From NCBI RefSeq assembly GCF_030398385.1, contig NZ_JAOAOQ010000009.1:108349-172348 (forward strand): a DNA stretch of 64,000 bases, written 5' to 3'. Below, piece after piece: positions 42,683-51,938 of this stretch. The notes under the pieces are model-generated. The model did no database searches and had not been told where the DNA came from. It saw only the letters and a list, made by a program, of their open reading frames with translations. The translations under genes were made by a program, and so were the position numbers. Within the stretch, counting starts at the first letter, position 1. Every line of letters begins with the position of its first letter. This stretch comes from Aquibium sp. ELW1220. Lineage in GTDB: Bacteria > Pseudomonadota > Alphaproteobacteria > Rhizobiales > Rhizobiaceae.

Positions 42683-43756
42683 TCAGCCCTGCAGGCTCGC
42701 CGTCAGCAGCACCAGCCCGAGCAGGAACACCAATGCAGCGCCGCCGATCTCGATGCCGGCGTGGATGACGTTGCCGGTGCGACCGTCGCCGGCGATCCGC
42801 ACGGCGAGGTTCTTGGCCATCACGGCCATCGTCGCCAGCGTGGAGACGGTGATCGCCGTGCCGATGGCCATGGCGAAGACCGAGACGATGCCGCCGAGCC
42901 ACAGCCCGTTCAGGAACGAGAAGGTGAGCACGATCAGCGCGCCGCTGCACGGCCGCAGGCCGACGGCTGCCACCGCCGACCAGGCGGTGCGCCAGTCGAA
43001 GCGGTCGCCCGAGATCATGGCAGGGTCCGGCGCATGGGCGTGGCCGCAGGTGGCGCAGACCTCGCCCGCCGCATGGTCATGGCGATGATGGACGTGGGTG
43101 TCGTGATCGTGATGATCGTGCCCATGATGGTGGTGATGGGCATGCGCGTGGCCGGGAGCGACGGCGGCCGCCGACAGGCTGTGCGCCGGTGCGCGGCCCG
43201 CCCACCGGGCAATGCGCGGCGCGAGCTTCTGCCACAACAGCCAGGCGCCGAAGGCCGTGACCAGGCCGTAGCTCGCGGTCTCGAGGAACCAGGTCGCGTC
43301 GGTCATCGACAGAGCGGTGCCGCGCAGCACCAGGAAGGCCATGCCCACGACGACGATCGCGGTCACGCCCTGCAGCAGCGACGACACGAAGGACAGCATC
43401 ACGCCGCGCCGCAGCGCCACCTCGTTTGCCAGCATGTAGGAGGAGATGACCGCCTTGCCATGGCCGGGGCCGGCGGCGTGGAACACGCCATAGGCGAAGG
43501 ACAGGCCGACAAGCAGCCAGAGCTTCGAGCCGTCCTCGCGCATCGCCTTCAGCGTGCCGGTGAGCGCGCGGTAGAACCCCTGCTGCTGGACGTTCACCCA
43601 GTTGAGGAGGCCTGACAGCAAACCCGTCTGCGGCAGCGTTGCCTCGTTGGTGCCGATGCCGAGCGAACTCTGGGCGTGGGCGTGGACCATGAAATGGGTC
43701 AGCACGTAGGTGATGGCGAGAACCGCGAAGACGGCTCGCACGAACGTCTTGCTCAT
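42683..43756 (-). CDS. Nickel/cobalt exporter, NicO (RcnA-like) family
   Basis: A 357-residue membrane protein of the NicO family, which exports Ni and Co. The metal signature is FAYGVFHAAGPGHGKAVISSY; a second signature-like segment, GLRPCSGALIVLTFSFLNGL, lies after a cytoplasmic loop very rich in His (HAHHHHHGHDHHDHDTHVHH). The protein starts with a signal-like helix, MSKTFVRAVFAVLAITYVL. It overlaps the DUF1007 gene through an ATGA, a common pairing. Confidence 0.9.
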   Translation of the reverse strand: MSKTFVRAVFAVLAITYVLTHFMVHAHAQSSLGIGTNEATLPQTGLLSGLLNWVNVQQQGFYRALTGTLKAMREDGSKLWLLVGLSFAYGVFHAAGPGHGKAVISSYMLANEVALRRGVMLSFVSSLLQGVTAIVVVGMAFLVLRGTALSMTDATWFLETASYGLVTAFGAWLLWQKLAPRIARWAGRAPAHSLSAAAVAPGHAHAHHHHHGHDHHDHDTHVHHRHDHAAGEVCATCGHAHAPDPAMISGDRFDWRTAWSAVAAVGLRPCSGALIVLTFSFLNGLWLGGIVSVFAMAIGTAITVSTLATMAVMAKNLAVRIAGDGRTGNVIHAGIEIGGAALVFLLGLVLLTASLQG

Positions 43757-44421
43757 CAGCCGGCGGCCCCGCAGGTGATCTGGAGACGCGTCGCGAACAA
43801 GGCGCCGATGTCCTCGACGGTCGGATCGTTGAAATAGTCCTCGGTCAGCTTGGCCTGGTTCTGGATCAGCGCTTCGTCCGGATCCGGCCTCACGACCGCG
43901 CTGGCGCATCCCTGCGGCAGATGGTCGACCGTCATGTTGTCGTCCTCGATGAAGTCGATCGCGGTATAGAAGGTCGGGTCGTAAACGCCGAAATCGAGCT
44001 TGCCCGCCAGCTTGAGCTCACTTTCGGGTTCCGATTCGAACAGGATGATCAGCTGGTCGTCCTGGTAGTCGACCATCAGCCCTGGCGGGGGCTTCATGGC
44101 CACCGGCTTGTCGTCGGCGCGGACCATCTGGAAATAGCCGTAGTCGCCGATCGAATCATAGACGACGCGCGAGACTTCCTTCAGTTCGTCGGCATCGAGC
44201 TTCAGGTCGCTGTTGGCATCGAACTCGAGCAGCACGGTGGAAGAGAAGAGATCGTCGAAGCGCCAGAGATGGCGCAGCGACTTGACGTCACCCTGGGGCG
44301 TCACCGTCACGTCGAGGCGGGCCTCGGCGAAGACGTGAGGGTGGGAAAGGGCGGGGACCGGGACGGCCAGCGTTGCCGCACAGACGGTCGAAAGGAAGAT
44401 CGATCTTGCGAGATGATGCAT
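43756..44421 (-). CDS. Exported DUF1007 protein
   Basis: A 221-residue periplasmic protein. The signal peptide (residues 1-24) ends near PALSHPHVF, and the His residues in SHPHVF begin the mature form. The DUF1007 domain has RHLWRFDDLFSSTVL, EFDANSDLKLDADEL (resembling an EF-hand) and DPTFYTAIDF. It is coupled to the NicO exporter (ATGA), so it may capture or deliver metal. The ATG at 44421 is set by the signal peptide. Confidence 0.87.
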   Translation of the reverse strand: MHHLARSIFLSTVCAATLAVPVPALSHPHVFAEARLDVTVTPQGDVKSLRHLWRFDDLFSSTVLLEFDANSDLKLDADELKEVSRVVYDSIGDYGYFQMVRADDKPVAMKPPPGLMVDYQDDQLIILFESEPESELKLAGKLDFGVYDPTFYTAIDFIEDDNMTVDHLPQGCASAVVRPDPDEALIQNQAKLTEDYFNDPTVEDIGALFATRLQITCGAAG

Positions 44422-44507
44422 CGGACGGCTGACGGGTCCCTGCCGGATGTGGTGATTTGGCCGATGTTTTCTATCACAAAGCTGGCGGAATTGGGACTGT
44501 CGTCTCC

Positions 44508-45407
44508 TCAGGCCACGCCCTTGGCCTTGAACCACTGCACCAAGAAATCCACGAACACGCGCACCTTTGCCGGCAGGTAGCGGCGGTGCGGGTAGACGGC
44601 GAAGATACCCCCGCCCGAATACATCCGGTCGTCCATCAGCGCCACGAGGTTGCCCGCTTCGATCTCGGGCGCGGCGATGAAGTCGGGCAGGATCGAGAAG
44701 CCCAGCCCGGAGACGGCGGCGGCCCGCGCCGTCAGCGGGCTGTTGACCTCGATGGGGCCGGAGACCGCAACGCTCACCATTTCGCCCCCGTCGCCCTTGA
44801 ACGGCCAGTTCGACAGCCAGCGGCCATTGGTGTCGACGATGCAGGGACGCGATGCCAGCTGTTGCGGGCTCTGCGGCATGCCGACGCGCTCGATCAACGC
44901 CGGCGATGCGCAGAGCCGGACGCCGAAGGGCGACAGCCGCCGCGCGATCAGCGAGGAGTTCTCCAGCCGCGAAATGCGGATGGCGAGGTCAAAGCCCTCC
45001 TCGACAAGGTCGACGAAGCGGTCGTCGAGATTGATGTCGAGCACGATGTCTGGATGCTCCAGCGCGAAGTCGATCAGGCTCTGGCCGATCGGCGCATCGG
45101 CGAAGGTGCGCGGCGCCGAAAGCTTTATCCGGCCGCGCACGTCGCCGGAGGATTCGCGCACCGTGTCGGCCAGGCTGTCGATCTCGCGGATGATCTCGAC
45201 GGCGCGCTTGTAATAGGTGTGGCCCGCCTCCGTCATGGAGAACTGGCGCGTGGTGCGGTTGAGCAGCAGCGCGCCGAGTTCGTCTTCCAGTTCGCGGACA
45301 TACTTCGACAGCAGCGCCTTGGAGCGGCCGATCTTGCGCGCCGCCGCCGAAAACCCCTCCGCCTCGACCACGTCGATGAAGGCGCGCATGCGGGTGAGGG
45401 TGTCCAT
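44508..45407 (-). CDS. LysR-family transcriptional regulator
   Basis: A 299-residue LysR regulator with the N-terminal HTH (about 1-60: MRAFIDVVEAEGFSAAARKI, SKALLSKYVRELEDELGALL) and a periplasmic-binding-like effector domain. It starts one base after the amidase fusion stop, so it is probably in the same transcript, unlike the usual divergent LysR arrangement. The effector is unknown. Confidence 0.93.
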   Translation of the reverse strand: MDTLTRMRAFIDVVEAEGFSAAARKIGRSKALLSKYVRELEDELGALLLNRTTRQFSMTEAGHTYYKRAVEIIREIDSLADTVRESSGDVRGRIKLSAPRTFADAPIGQSLIDFALEHPDIVLDINLDDRFVDLVEEGFDLAIRISRLENSSLIARRLSPFGVRLCASPALIERVGMPQSPQQLASRPCIVDTNGRWLSNWPFKGDGGEMVSVAVSGPIEVNSPLTARAAAVSGLGFSILPDFIAAPEIEAGNLVALMDDRMYSGGGIFAVYPHRRYLPAKVRVFVDFLVQWFKAKGVA

Positions 45408-45408
45408 G

Positions 45409-48258
45409 TCAGGTGGTTCCGGTGCTGGCGAGGATTGTGCAGGCAAGGCGGATCAGCGCGCGGTCGCTGCCTGCCGGGCCGAGCAGCGAGAGGCCGAAGG
45501 GCGCGCCGTCGACGGTGCCGAGCGGCAGGGTGATCTGCGGTAAGCCGGCGAGGCCCGACAGGCAGAGCAGCCGCAGCGCGCGCTCGCGATAGGCCTGGAT
45601 GGCGTCGAAGCCGGTGTCGGTCAGCGGCGCGGCGCCCGGCATGGTGGGCAGGACGAGGAGGCCGCCCGTGCCCAGCCTGTCGGCGAGCGCGGCCCGGAAG
45701 GCGTCGCGCACGGCGGTTTCGTGCCGCACGGTCGCCGCGTCGATGGTGGCGCCGAATTCAAAGCGCTCCTTGACGCCCGGCCCGAGCTTGCGGTCGCCCG
45801 ACGCGATGAACGGGCCGTGGACGGCCCAGGCTTCGGCGGCCTGGATGCGGCGGAAGGCCCAGTAGAGATCGTCGATCGATTGCGGCAGGGGCTGCGCCGT
45901 CTCCGGCGTGCCGATGACGCGTGCGACGGTCCCGACCATCCGCTCGTATTCCGCCCGCTCGGCGGGACCGAGGACGAGGTTGTCGAGGATTGCCAGCCGG
46001 ATCGGCTTCCAGCGGCGCGCCGCATCGTGCGGATCGGCGGGAAGCAGGATGTCGGCCACCCGCTCGTAGGTCGCGATGTCCTTCGCGAACCAGCCGAAGG
46101 TGTCGAGCGAGGGGGCCAGCGGCATCGCGCCGTCGAGCGAGACAGCGCCGTGGGTGAGGCGCAGGCCGATCAGGCCGCAGAAGCTCGCCGGACCGCGGAT
46201 CGAGCCGCCGGTGTCGGAGCCGAGGCCGACGTCGGCCAGGCCGCCCGCCACCGCCGCGGCCGAGCCGGAGGAGGAGCCGCCGGTGACGCGGTCGGGTGCT
46301 GCCGGATTGACCGGGAATGGGTAGTGCGCGTTCTGGCCCATCAGCGAAAAGGTCAGCTCGTCGGTCTGGGTGCGGCCGACGAAGCGCGCGCCGGCGTCGA
46401 GCAGCGCCTGCACGGCCGGCGCGGTGCGCACGGCCGGGTCCGCCTCGGCCAGCTTCTGGGGATTGCCGCCGCCGGTCTTCTGGCCGGCGATGTCGTAGAT
46501 GTCCTTGACCGCCAGCGTCAGGCCGGCCAGCGGCCCGGTCGATGCGCTTTCGGGGGCGGGCTCGTTCCGGTCGAGGAAGGCGTTGTAGGCGTCATGCATG
46601 CGGGTCATCGTCTTTGCCGGTGAAACGTCGGCGCGAGCATCGTTCAGCGGATGCGATTGCGCAAGCGCGTCGAGCGCCGCTTCGAGCCTGTCGAGGGCGC
46701 TGAGCTTCGGCCCATGCCGCGCCCGGGCGCGCTTCAGCCCCACCCGCATCCGTTCGCGGAAATCCTCGTCCAGGTAGCCCTGCTCGATGATGATGGCGGC
46801 GATGTCGGCTCCATTGTCGACGACGGCTTCGTCCTCGTCGTCGAAGGCGCCGTCGAGGCGCGCGGCCATGCCCTCCAGGTCCGGATGGCAGGCATCCTCG
46901 AAACGGATCGGCAGGTCGGCCTCGGCCAAGTCGCGCCAGGAGCCGTCGATCCGGATGAGATCCATGTCGAGCGCGACGATGCGCCAGTCGGGTTGGAGCG
47001 AACGCTGCTTCACGAACTCGGCCACTCGTTCGGTGAATGCCGGATCGGCCAGCTTGCCGATCCGCACGAGATCGCGGCCCACGCGATTGGGATTCGCCAC
47101 CGTTACATATGTCTCGATATCCGACAGGATCTGCTCGGCCTCCTCGACGGTGATTCCCGGGCGTTCGACCGTCGCCGCCGGTTCGCCGCGGGCAGGCCGT
47201 TCGAGAGCCGCTTCCAGCGCCGCCAGCTTCGCGCCGTCCGAGATGCCCCTCATTCGGGCTCGCCGCATACCATCGTGTATCCGGGTGCGGAAGGCTTCGT
47301 CCAGATAGCCCTGCTCGATGAGGTCGGTGGCGACTTCGGCGGCAATGTCGACCACGAAGGGCTCGGGGTCGTCGAAACCGGCCGCGATGCGCTCAGTGGC
47401 GGCGGCAACGTCCCTGTGCAGGTTTCGCTCGATCAGGATGAGGTCCATTTGCAGCCGCAACTCGCGCCAGCTCGGATGACCAGAATTGCGTGCGACGAGC
47501 CCGTCGAAGCGCTCGTGGAGGCCGGTGCCGGGAAGCAGGCTCCAGCGGACGAACTCGGTTGCCATGACATAGGTGCTGTCGACTTCGGCGCGGCCCTCAT
47601 AAAAAGCGAGTTGCCTTTCAGCCTCCTCGATGTCGCGCTTCGTGCGATGCCGGGCAAGATCCTGGTCGAGGGCTTCGACGCGCCCAGCCTCATTGGCGTC
47701 CATCGAGCGCAGCCGGGTCGCGACCTCCCGAAGGATCCGGCCTTCGCCGGCGAGCCACGTCCAGCGGTCCGGGTCGTCCCGCGCAAGCCGGTCCACCAGA
47801 TCGCTCGCGAGCGCCGGCGGGGCGCGCCGCAGCACGTCGGCAACGGCATGGCGGACGCATTTCGCCGATGCTTTCGCCTCGGCTGATTCGGACTCGCGAG
47901 GGGCCAGGCCGGCGATGACGGCGAGACAGGGCGCGTGGCCGGTTGCGTCGAACCGCTCTCCCAGAGCATCGGCATCCGCGACGAGGGTGGCACCCGGTGC
48001 GTGCCTTGTGAAGGCGGCGAGGGCGTCATCGATGGAAGCGCCGGGGTCAAGGCCCGCAACGGCGGCATGGGCCGCCTCATGACCGGCCTTGATTTCGCCT
48101 ATCCGGGACGCCAGCGCCTTGACGCGGCGCGTCATCGGTGGCGCCGAGTGGGGCGGGGATTTGGCACTTGTCCTGAAGGACTTGAACACCTGATGGAGCG
48201 CGAAGACGACGAGCAGGAGCGTGCCGATCACCACGGCGATCGCAAGCGCCAGACTCAT
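45409..48258 (-). CDS. Membrane-anchored fusion protein with duplicated helical domain and C-terminal amidase
   Basis: A 949-residue protein. Residues 3-25 form a membrane helix. Residues about 45-200 are helical and Ala-rich. Two related units follow (about 209-352 and 371-531), both ending in an IEQGYLDE-x-FR pattern and a basic helix (RRARMRG, KRARARHG). From Met551 or Met554, a complete amidase of about 395 residues begins (MHDAYNAFLDRNEP, LAVKDIYDIAG with catalytic Lys, GGSSSGSAAAVAGG and DTGGSIRGPASFCG with the Ser pair). Amidases of this kind are normally separate, so this is a fusion. The internal starts lack a good Shine-Dalgarno. The ATG at 48258 is chosen because a helix follows it. 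Confidence 0.75.
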   Translation of the reverse strand: MSLALAIAVVIGTLLLVVFALHQVFKSFRTSAKSPPHSAPPMTRRVKALASRIGEIKAGHEAAHAAVAGLDPGASIDDALAAFTRHAPGATLVADADALGERFDATGHAPCLAVIAGLAPRESESAEAKASAKCVRHAVADVLRRAPPALASDLVDRLARDDPDRWTWLAGEGRILREVATRLRSMDANEAGRVEALDQDLARHRTKRDIEEAERQLAFYEGRAEVDSTYVMATEFVRWSLLPGTGLHERFDGLVARNSGHPSWRELRLQMDLILIERNLHRDVAAATERIAAGFDDPEPFVVDIAAEVATDLIEQGYLDEAFRTRIHDGMRRARMRGISDGAKLAALEAALERPARGEPAATVERPGITVEEAEQILSDIETYVTVANPNRVGRDLVRIGKLADPAFTERVAEFVKQRSLQPDWRIVALDMDLIRIDGSWRDLAEADLPIRFEDACHPDLEGMAARLDGAFDDEDEAVVDNGADIAAIIIEQGYLDEDFRERMRVGLKRARARHGPKLSALDRLEAALDALAQSHPLNDARADVSPAKTMTRMHDAYNAFLDRNEPAPESASTGPLAGLTLAVKDIYDIAGQKTGGGNPQKLAEADPAVRTAPAVQALLDAGARFVGRTQTDELTFSLMGQNAHYPFPVNPAAPDRVTGGSSSGSAAAVAGGLADVGLGSDTGGSIRGPASFCGLIGLRLTHGAVSLDGAMPLAPSLDTFGWFAKDIATYERVADILLPADPHDAARRWKPIRLAILDNLVLGPAERAEYERMVGTVARVIGTPETAQPLPQSIDDLYWAFRRIQAAEAWAVHGPFIASGDRKLGPGVKERFEFGATIDAATVRHETAVRDAFRAALADRLGTGGLLVLPTMPGAAPLTDTGFDAIQAYRERALRLLCLSGLAGLPQITLPLGTVDGAPFGLSLLGPAGSDRALIRLACTILASTGTT

Positions 48259-48850
48259 GTCGCGTCGGCTCCCCAAATCCTGGCAAGCGGCCGTCTGGCC
48301 GATGCGAGCCACGGCGGCAATCCGCCGTCGCGCCGCTCGTCTTACGTACACGAAGTTTTTCGTGGCGACGTGATTTTTCCGTTGATTGTGACACCCCCTG
48401 TCCCTATATCCGCGCTTGCCCAAAGTCGCACGTGCCTGTGGGTGTCCGCCGGTCCCTCGAATGGCGAGGAAATCGGTAAGGTAACCGGAGCTAACCCCTC
48501 CGGTCGGTTCGACGGCCAACCGCCGATCCGAGGACACCTTGAAGCAACGACGGTGCGGGCCTTTCTGGTTCTCTTCCGGTCGTCCAAAGACCGGGGTTAC
48601 TGAAGAGGCACACCATCATTGCCGGCAGTGCGGTTGGGATCTCCCATCCAAGCCAAGGCAGACAAAGCGGATTACGGCCGGGCGGTCGTGATCCATCGCC
48701 GCGAGACGGCATTGCGTGGTTCCGGGGTCTCCACCGGCTGGCTCCACGCCTTCGACGTCTCGACTTTGTCCACCCTGTGTTCGCGCGGCTGACGGCCGGC
48801 GTCGCAGAGCCTGCTTGTGCGCGCCCGAAAGGCGCGATTGGAGAGACCCG
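48259..48850 (+). promoter_or_regulatory. 592-bp region with ornithine decarboxylase leader (speF-type candidate)
   Basis: The divergent spacer between the amidase fusion and odc holds no clear gene. The part from about 48480 to 48850 is rich in potential hairpins, including CCGGTC/GACCGG around 48577-48595. It overlaps a 16-codon ORF (48553-48603). The speF RNA motif is known upstream of ornithine decarboxylase genes in Alphaproteobacteria, and position and length fit. The match is not computed. Confidence 0.5.
48553..48603 (+). CDS. Possible leader peptide in the ornithine decarboxylase 5' region
   Basis: A GTG-started ORF of 16 codons (MRAFLVLFRSSKDRGY) ends at a TGA 247 bases before odc. 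Its 3' half coincides with the CCGGTC/GACCGG hairpin, so ribosome position could control folding, as the unrelated E. coli SpeFL peptide does. The Shine-Dalgarno is weak. It may be only a chance ORF inside a structured RNA. Confidence 0.25.
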   Translation: MRAFLVLFRSSKDRGY

Positions 48851-49984
48851 ATGGCCACCCAGCGTATCCTCGACTTCCTCGCCACCCGTCGTCCCGCCGG
48901 CCCCTGCCTGGTGGTCGACCTCGACGTGGTCGCCGACAACTTCCGCGCCTTCGAGAAGGCGCTTCCGCAGAGCAAGATCTACTACGCCGTGAAGGCCAAC
49001 CCGGCGCCGGAGATCCTGCGCCTGCTCGCCTCGATGGGGTCGTCCTTCGACACCGCCTCGGTGGCCGAGGTGGAGATGGCGATGGATGCCGGCGCGCCGG
49101 CCGAGCGCATCTCCTTCGGCAACACCATCAAGAAGGAGCGCGACATCGCGCGTGCCTTCGAGCTCGGCATCCGGCTGTTCGCGGTCGATTGCGTTGAAGA
49201 GGTCGAGAAGGTCGCCCGCGCCGCCCCCGGCAGCCGCGTGTTCTGCCGCGTGCTGACCGACGGCGAGGGCGCCGAGTGGCCGCTGTCGCGCAAGTTCGGC
49301 TGCGTACCGGCGATGGCGGTCGACGTGCTGCGCCGCTCGCGAGAGCTCGGCCTCGAGGCTCATGGCGTGTCGTTCCACGTCGGCTCGCAGCAGTGCGACC
49401 TGACCGCCTGGGACCGCGCGCTCGGCGACGCCAAGCGCGTCTTCGCGACGCTGGCCGAGGAAGGCATCGTGCTCAAGATGGTCAACATGGGCGGCGGCTT
49501 CCCGACGCGCTACCTGCGTGACGTGCCGGTGGCGCAGGCCTATGGCCAGGCGATCTTCGAGGCGCTGTCGAAGCATTTCGGCAACCAGATCCCGGAGACC
49601 ATCATCGAGCCGGGCCGCGGCATGGTCGGCAATGCGGGCGTCATCAAGTCGGAAGTCGTCCTGATCTCCAAGAAGGCCGACAACGACAACGTGCGCTGGG
49701 TCTATCTCGACATCGGCAAGTTCGGCGGGCTGGCCGAGACGATGGACGAGGCGATCCGCTACCCGATCGTCACCCCGCGCGACGGCACCGAGCTCGGTGC
49801 CTGCGTGCTGGCCGGCCCGACCTGCGATTCGGCCGACGTGATGTACGAGAAGACGCCGTATCCGCTGCCGCTGTCGCTGACCATCGGCGACGAGGTGCTG
49901 ATCGAGGGCACGGGCGCCTACACGACGACCTACGCCTCGGTCGCCTTCAACGGCTTCGAGCCGCTCCGATCCTACGTGATCTGA
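48851..49984 (+). CDS. odc: Ornithine/lysine decarboxylase, fold-III (type III PLP)
   Basis: A 377-residue decarboxylase that converts ornithine (and in some relatives lysine) to putrescine. It shows the PLP lysine in YYAVKANPAPEIL, SFHVGSQQ and GGGFPTRY, PLP phosphate contact EPGRG and the substrate-site CDSADVMYE. Size and motifs match alphaproteobacterial Odc. Putrescine is the substrate of the homospermidine synthase encoded at 13469-14914. A long structured leader precedes it. Confidence 0.95.
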   Translation: MATQRILDFLATRRPAGPCLVVDLDVVADNFRAFEKALPQSKIYYAVKANPAPEILRLLASMGSSFDTASVAEVEMAMDAGAPAERISFGNTIKKERDIARAFELGIRLFAVDCVEEVEKVARAAPGSRVFCRVLTDGEGAEWPLSRKFGCVPAMAVDVLRRSRELGLEAHGVSFHVGSQQCDLTAWDRALGDAKRVFATLAEEGIVLKMVNMGGGFPTRYLRDVPVAQAYGQAIFEALSKHFGNQIPETIIEPGRGMVGNAGVIKSEVVLISKKADNDNVRWVYLDIGKFGGLAETMDEAIRYPIVTPRDGTELGACVLAGPTCDSADVMYEKTPYPLPLSLTIGDEVLIEGTGAYTTTYASVAFNGFEPLRSYVI

Positions 49985-50095
49985 CGGCTCGCCGGCCTTC
50001 TGCCGGACGCCTTCAGATCATGCCTGCCGCCGGGGTTTCGCCCCGGCGACGGGTTCGCTCGTGGACAATTCATCCGCTTGTGAAGGATCGCGGAG

Positions 50096-50665
50096 ATGAA
50101 CTGCAACCTTGCCATGACCGGCGCCGGCGTTGCGCCGATGATTCACGCCGAAACCGCTGCCGACGTCGCCCAGCGCGAGGCGCTGCTCGACCGGGCCATG
50201 GGCTCCGGCCGCAAGCGCAAGTCGTCGGAGAAGCTGCGGCGCGGGCGGCGTCCGTCGGAGGGGCTCGCCTTTTCGGCGAAGGACGCCGACGGCCGGCTCG
50301 TCGGCACCGTGCGCCTGTGGGACGTCACGGCCGGCGAGGGCGGCGCACCCGCGCTGCTGCTCGGGCCGCTGGCGGTTGACCCTTCGGTCAAGTCGGCCGG
50401 CATAGGCTCGGCGCTGATGCGCCAAGCGATCGCGGAGGCGCGGCGGCTCGGCCATGGCGCGATCCTGCTGGTGGGCGATGCGCCCTATTATGCCCGCTTC
50501 GGGTTCTCGGCGGGCAAGACCGACGCGCTGTCGATGCCCGGCCCCTACGAGAAGAGCAGGTTCCTGGCGCTCGAACTCATCGAGGGCTGGCTCGACGGCG
50601 CCAGGGGCACGCTGAAGGCGGCCGGCCGCAAGGCGAAGGCGGAGCGCAAGCGGATGGCGGCCTAG
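50096..50665 (+). CDS. GNAT family N-acetyltransferase (YhbS-like)
   Basis: A 189-residue acetyltransferase with DGRLVGTVRLWDV, LGPLAVDPSVKSAGIGSALM (acetyl-CoA site) and GDAPYYARFGFSAG. The arginine/lysine-rich C-terminus is less conserved. It follows odc by 111 bases on the same strand and may belong with it; acetylation of a polyamine is an inference. The start may lie at the ATG of residue 7 or 15 instead. Confidence 0.85.
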   Translation: MNCNLAMTGAGVAPMIHAETAADVAQREALLDRAMGSGRKRKSSEKLRRGRRPSEGLAFSAKDADGRLVGTVRLWDVTAGEGGAPALLLGPLAVDPSVKSAGIGSALMRQAIAEARRLGHGAILLVGDAPYYARFGFSAGKTDALSMPGPYEKSRFLALELIEGWLDGARGTLKAAGRKAKAERKRMAA

Positions 50666-50807
50666 TTCCGGCGGCGCAGTCTTCTCCGCATTGCTGCACG
50701 GCCGCGCGAGTCCCCGCACGCCTGTCCGCGCAAGCTCCGGCGGGCCGTGCGGAGAGTTCCGCCCGCCGGTCCATTTCCGTGATGAAGATGCGGCCGGGCC
50801 GACGGCA

Positions 50808-51221
50808 TCAGGACGTGTCGTAGGGCTGGAACGCGCCGCAGCCCAAGGCGACGCTAAGGGTGCCGACAGGCGGGTGCGAAGCCCGCGGCCGGCGCGGGCC
50901 CTGGAGGGCCGGCGTCCAGGCGTGGAGCGCGCAGGCGTCGTCGAGAAGGGCGCCAAGGAAGGCCGCCAGCCAGCGCAGGCGCCAGGCGAGCACTGCCGCA
51001 TCGGCAGGATCGCTGCCGGGCTGTGCCTCGTCCTCGAAGAAGGGCTGATCGATGCCGGTCACGTCGGCGACGTAGCGGCAGAGCACGTCCTCGGCGCGAC
51101 GCAGGAGGGCCAGCACGAAACAGCGGACGAGGAAGGCGCGGGCAGCCGACCGCTCGGCGTGCACGGCCAGCGCGGCGAGTGCCGCGATGATCTGCCTGAG
51201 CGTTCGTTCGTCCCTGTCCAT
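50808..51221 (-). CDS. Conserved hypothetical protein
   Basis: A 137-residue protein with a charged N-terminal helix (MDRDERTLRQIIAALAALAV) and hydrophobic helices (RAFLVRCFVLALLRRAEDVL, LAWRLRWLAAFLGALL); cysteines occur at RCFVL and DVLCRY. It has no recognised domain. AGGG upstream of the ATG supports the start, and the composition suits the genome. It is flanked by non-coding DNA on both sides. Confidence 0.6.
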   Translation of the reverse strand: MDRDERTLRQIIAALAALAVHAERSAARAFLVRCFVLALLRRAEDVLCRYVADVTGIDQPFFEDEAQPGSDPADAAVLAWRLRWLAAFLGALLDDACALHAWTPALQGPRRPRASHPPVGTLSVALGCGAFQPYDTS

Positions 51222-51339
51222 CCCAGCCCTCCATCGGCCGCGCTCATCGTGACGCAGGTGGAGGGGGGTGTGGATAGAACAAGGTAAAAATCGCGGAAGG
51301 TGTTGATTTCGTTGGTGGCGGCCCGGTGCAATGGCTGCC

Positions 51340-51432
51340 GGAAATGCGGGGACAGTTTACTTAACTCGAATCGAGAAGGACTGAAGAAGGCATCGAATTC
51401 TGCCGAATTAAGTAAGCTGTCCCCGTATTTCC
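51340..51432. repeat. REP-like palindromic element, copy 2
   Basis: The outer arms are GGAAATGCGGGGACAG and its complement with one difference, followed by TTTACTTAA and TTAAGTAAGC inner arms around a variable centre (GGACTGAAGAAGGCATC). It is in the same family as the elements at 42587 and 54243. Confidence 0.85.
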
Positions 51433-51552
51433 TCCAGACCGCCGGCCTCCAGACCGCCGACGGCCTGCACGGCGAGACCAGGGCCGGGGGCGTGCCGTGC
51501 GAAGAGGGGCGCGGATCGGTGAGAGCGGGCGGAACCGGCACCTGCCGACGGG

Positions 51553-51622
51553 CGAGGCATGGATCCCGGATACGCGCCGTCTCGCTTCGCTCGACGCCGT
51601 GTTCCGGGATGACGAGGCGAAG
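51553..51622 (+). repeat. Intergenic mosaic repeat, copy A
   Basis: A unit of about 70 bp starting CGAGGCATGGATCCCGGATA and ending GGGATGACGAGGCG, with TCGCTTCGCTCG in the middle. Nearly identical to copy C at 51870 and related to the inverted copy B. Such repeats are widespread between genes of Rhizobiales. Confidence 0.8.
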
Positions 51623-51727
51623 GGGTACGCGTTTGGAGGGGCGTTGCGTCTGTCTGCTTCGCCGTTGCGTCCGGCTGCCTCGCCTTTGCCGCGGCTCCGC
51701 TTCATCCATTGCTCCGGCGCCCTTTCC

Positions 51728-51790
51728 CCTTCGTCATCCTGGGCGAAGCCGGAGCGAAGCGGAGGCGCAGACCCGGGATCCATGCCTCGG
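51728..51790 (-). repeat. Intergenic mosaic repeat, copy B (inverted)
   Basis: The reverse complement of the GAGGCATGGATCCCGG...ATGACGAAGG unit, more diverged in the middle (CTGCGCCTCCGCTTCGCTCC). With copies A and C it can form large hairpins. Confidence 0.75.
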
Positions 51791-51869
51791 CCGGTGTCGA
51801 AGGGCGGGACGACGAAGTAAGGCGGCGGCGCCCGGGGGGCTTCGGCGCCGTCACGCTTGCCGGTAGCGC

Positions 51870-51938
51870 CGAGGCATGGATCCCGGATACGCGCCGCCTC
51901 GCTTCGCTCGACGCCGCGTTCCGGGATGACGAGGCGGA
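51870..51938 (+). repeat. Intergenic mosaic repeat, copy C
   Basis: Same orientation as copy A and nearly the same sequence (GAGGCATGGATCCCGGATAC, then CGCGTTCCGGGATGACGAGG). It lies 54 bases from the end of the SCP2 gene. Confidence 0.8.

Noticed and set aside
51059..51709. A 216-codon minus-strand frame across the REP element
   Set aside because: It runs through a palindromic repeat and a mosaic repeat, and its middle is translated repeat sequence.
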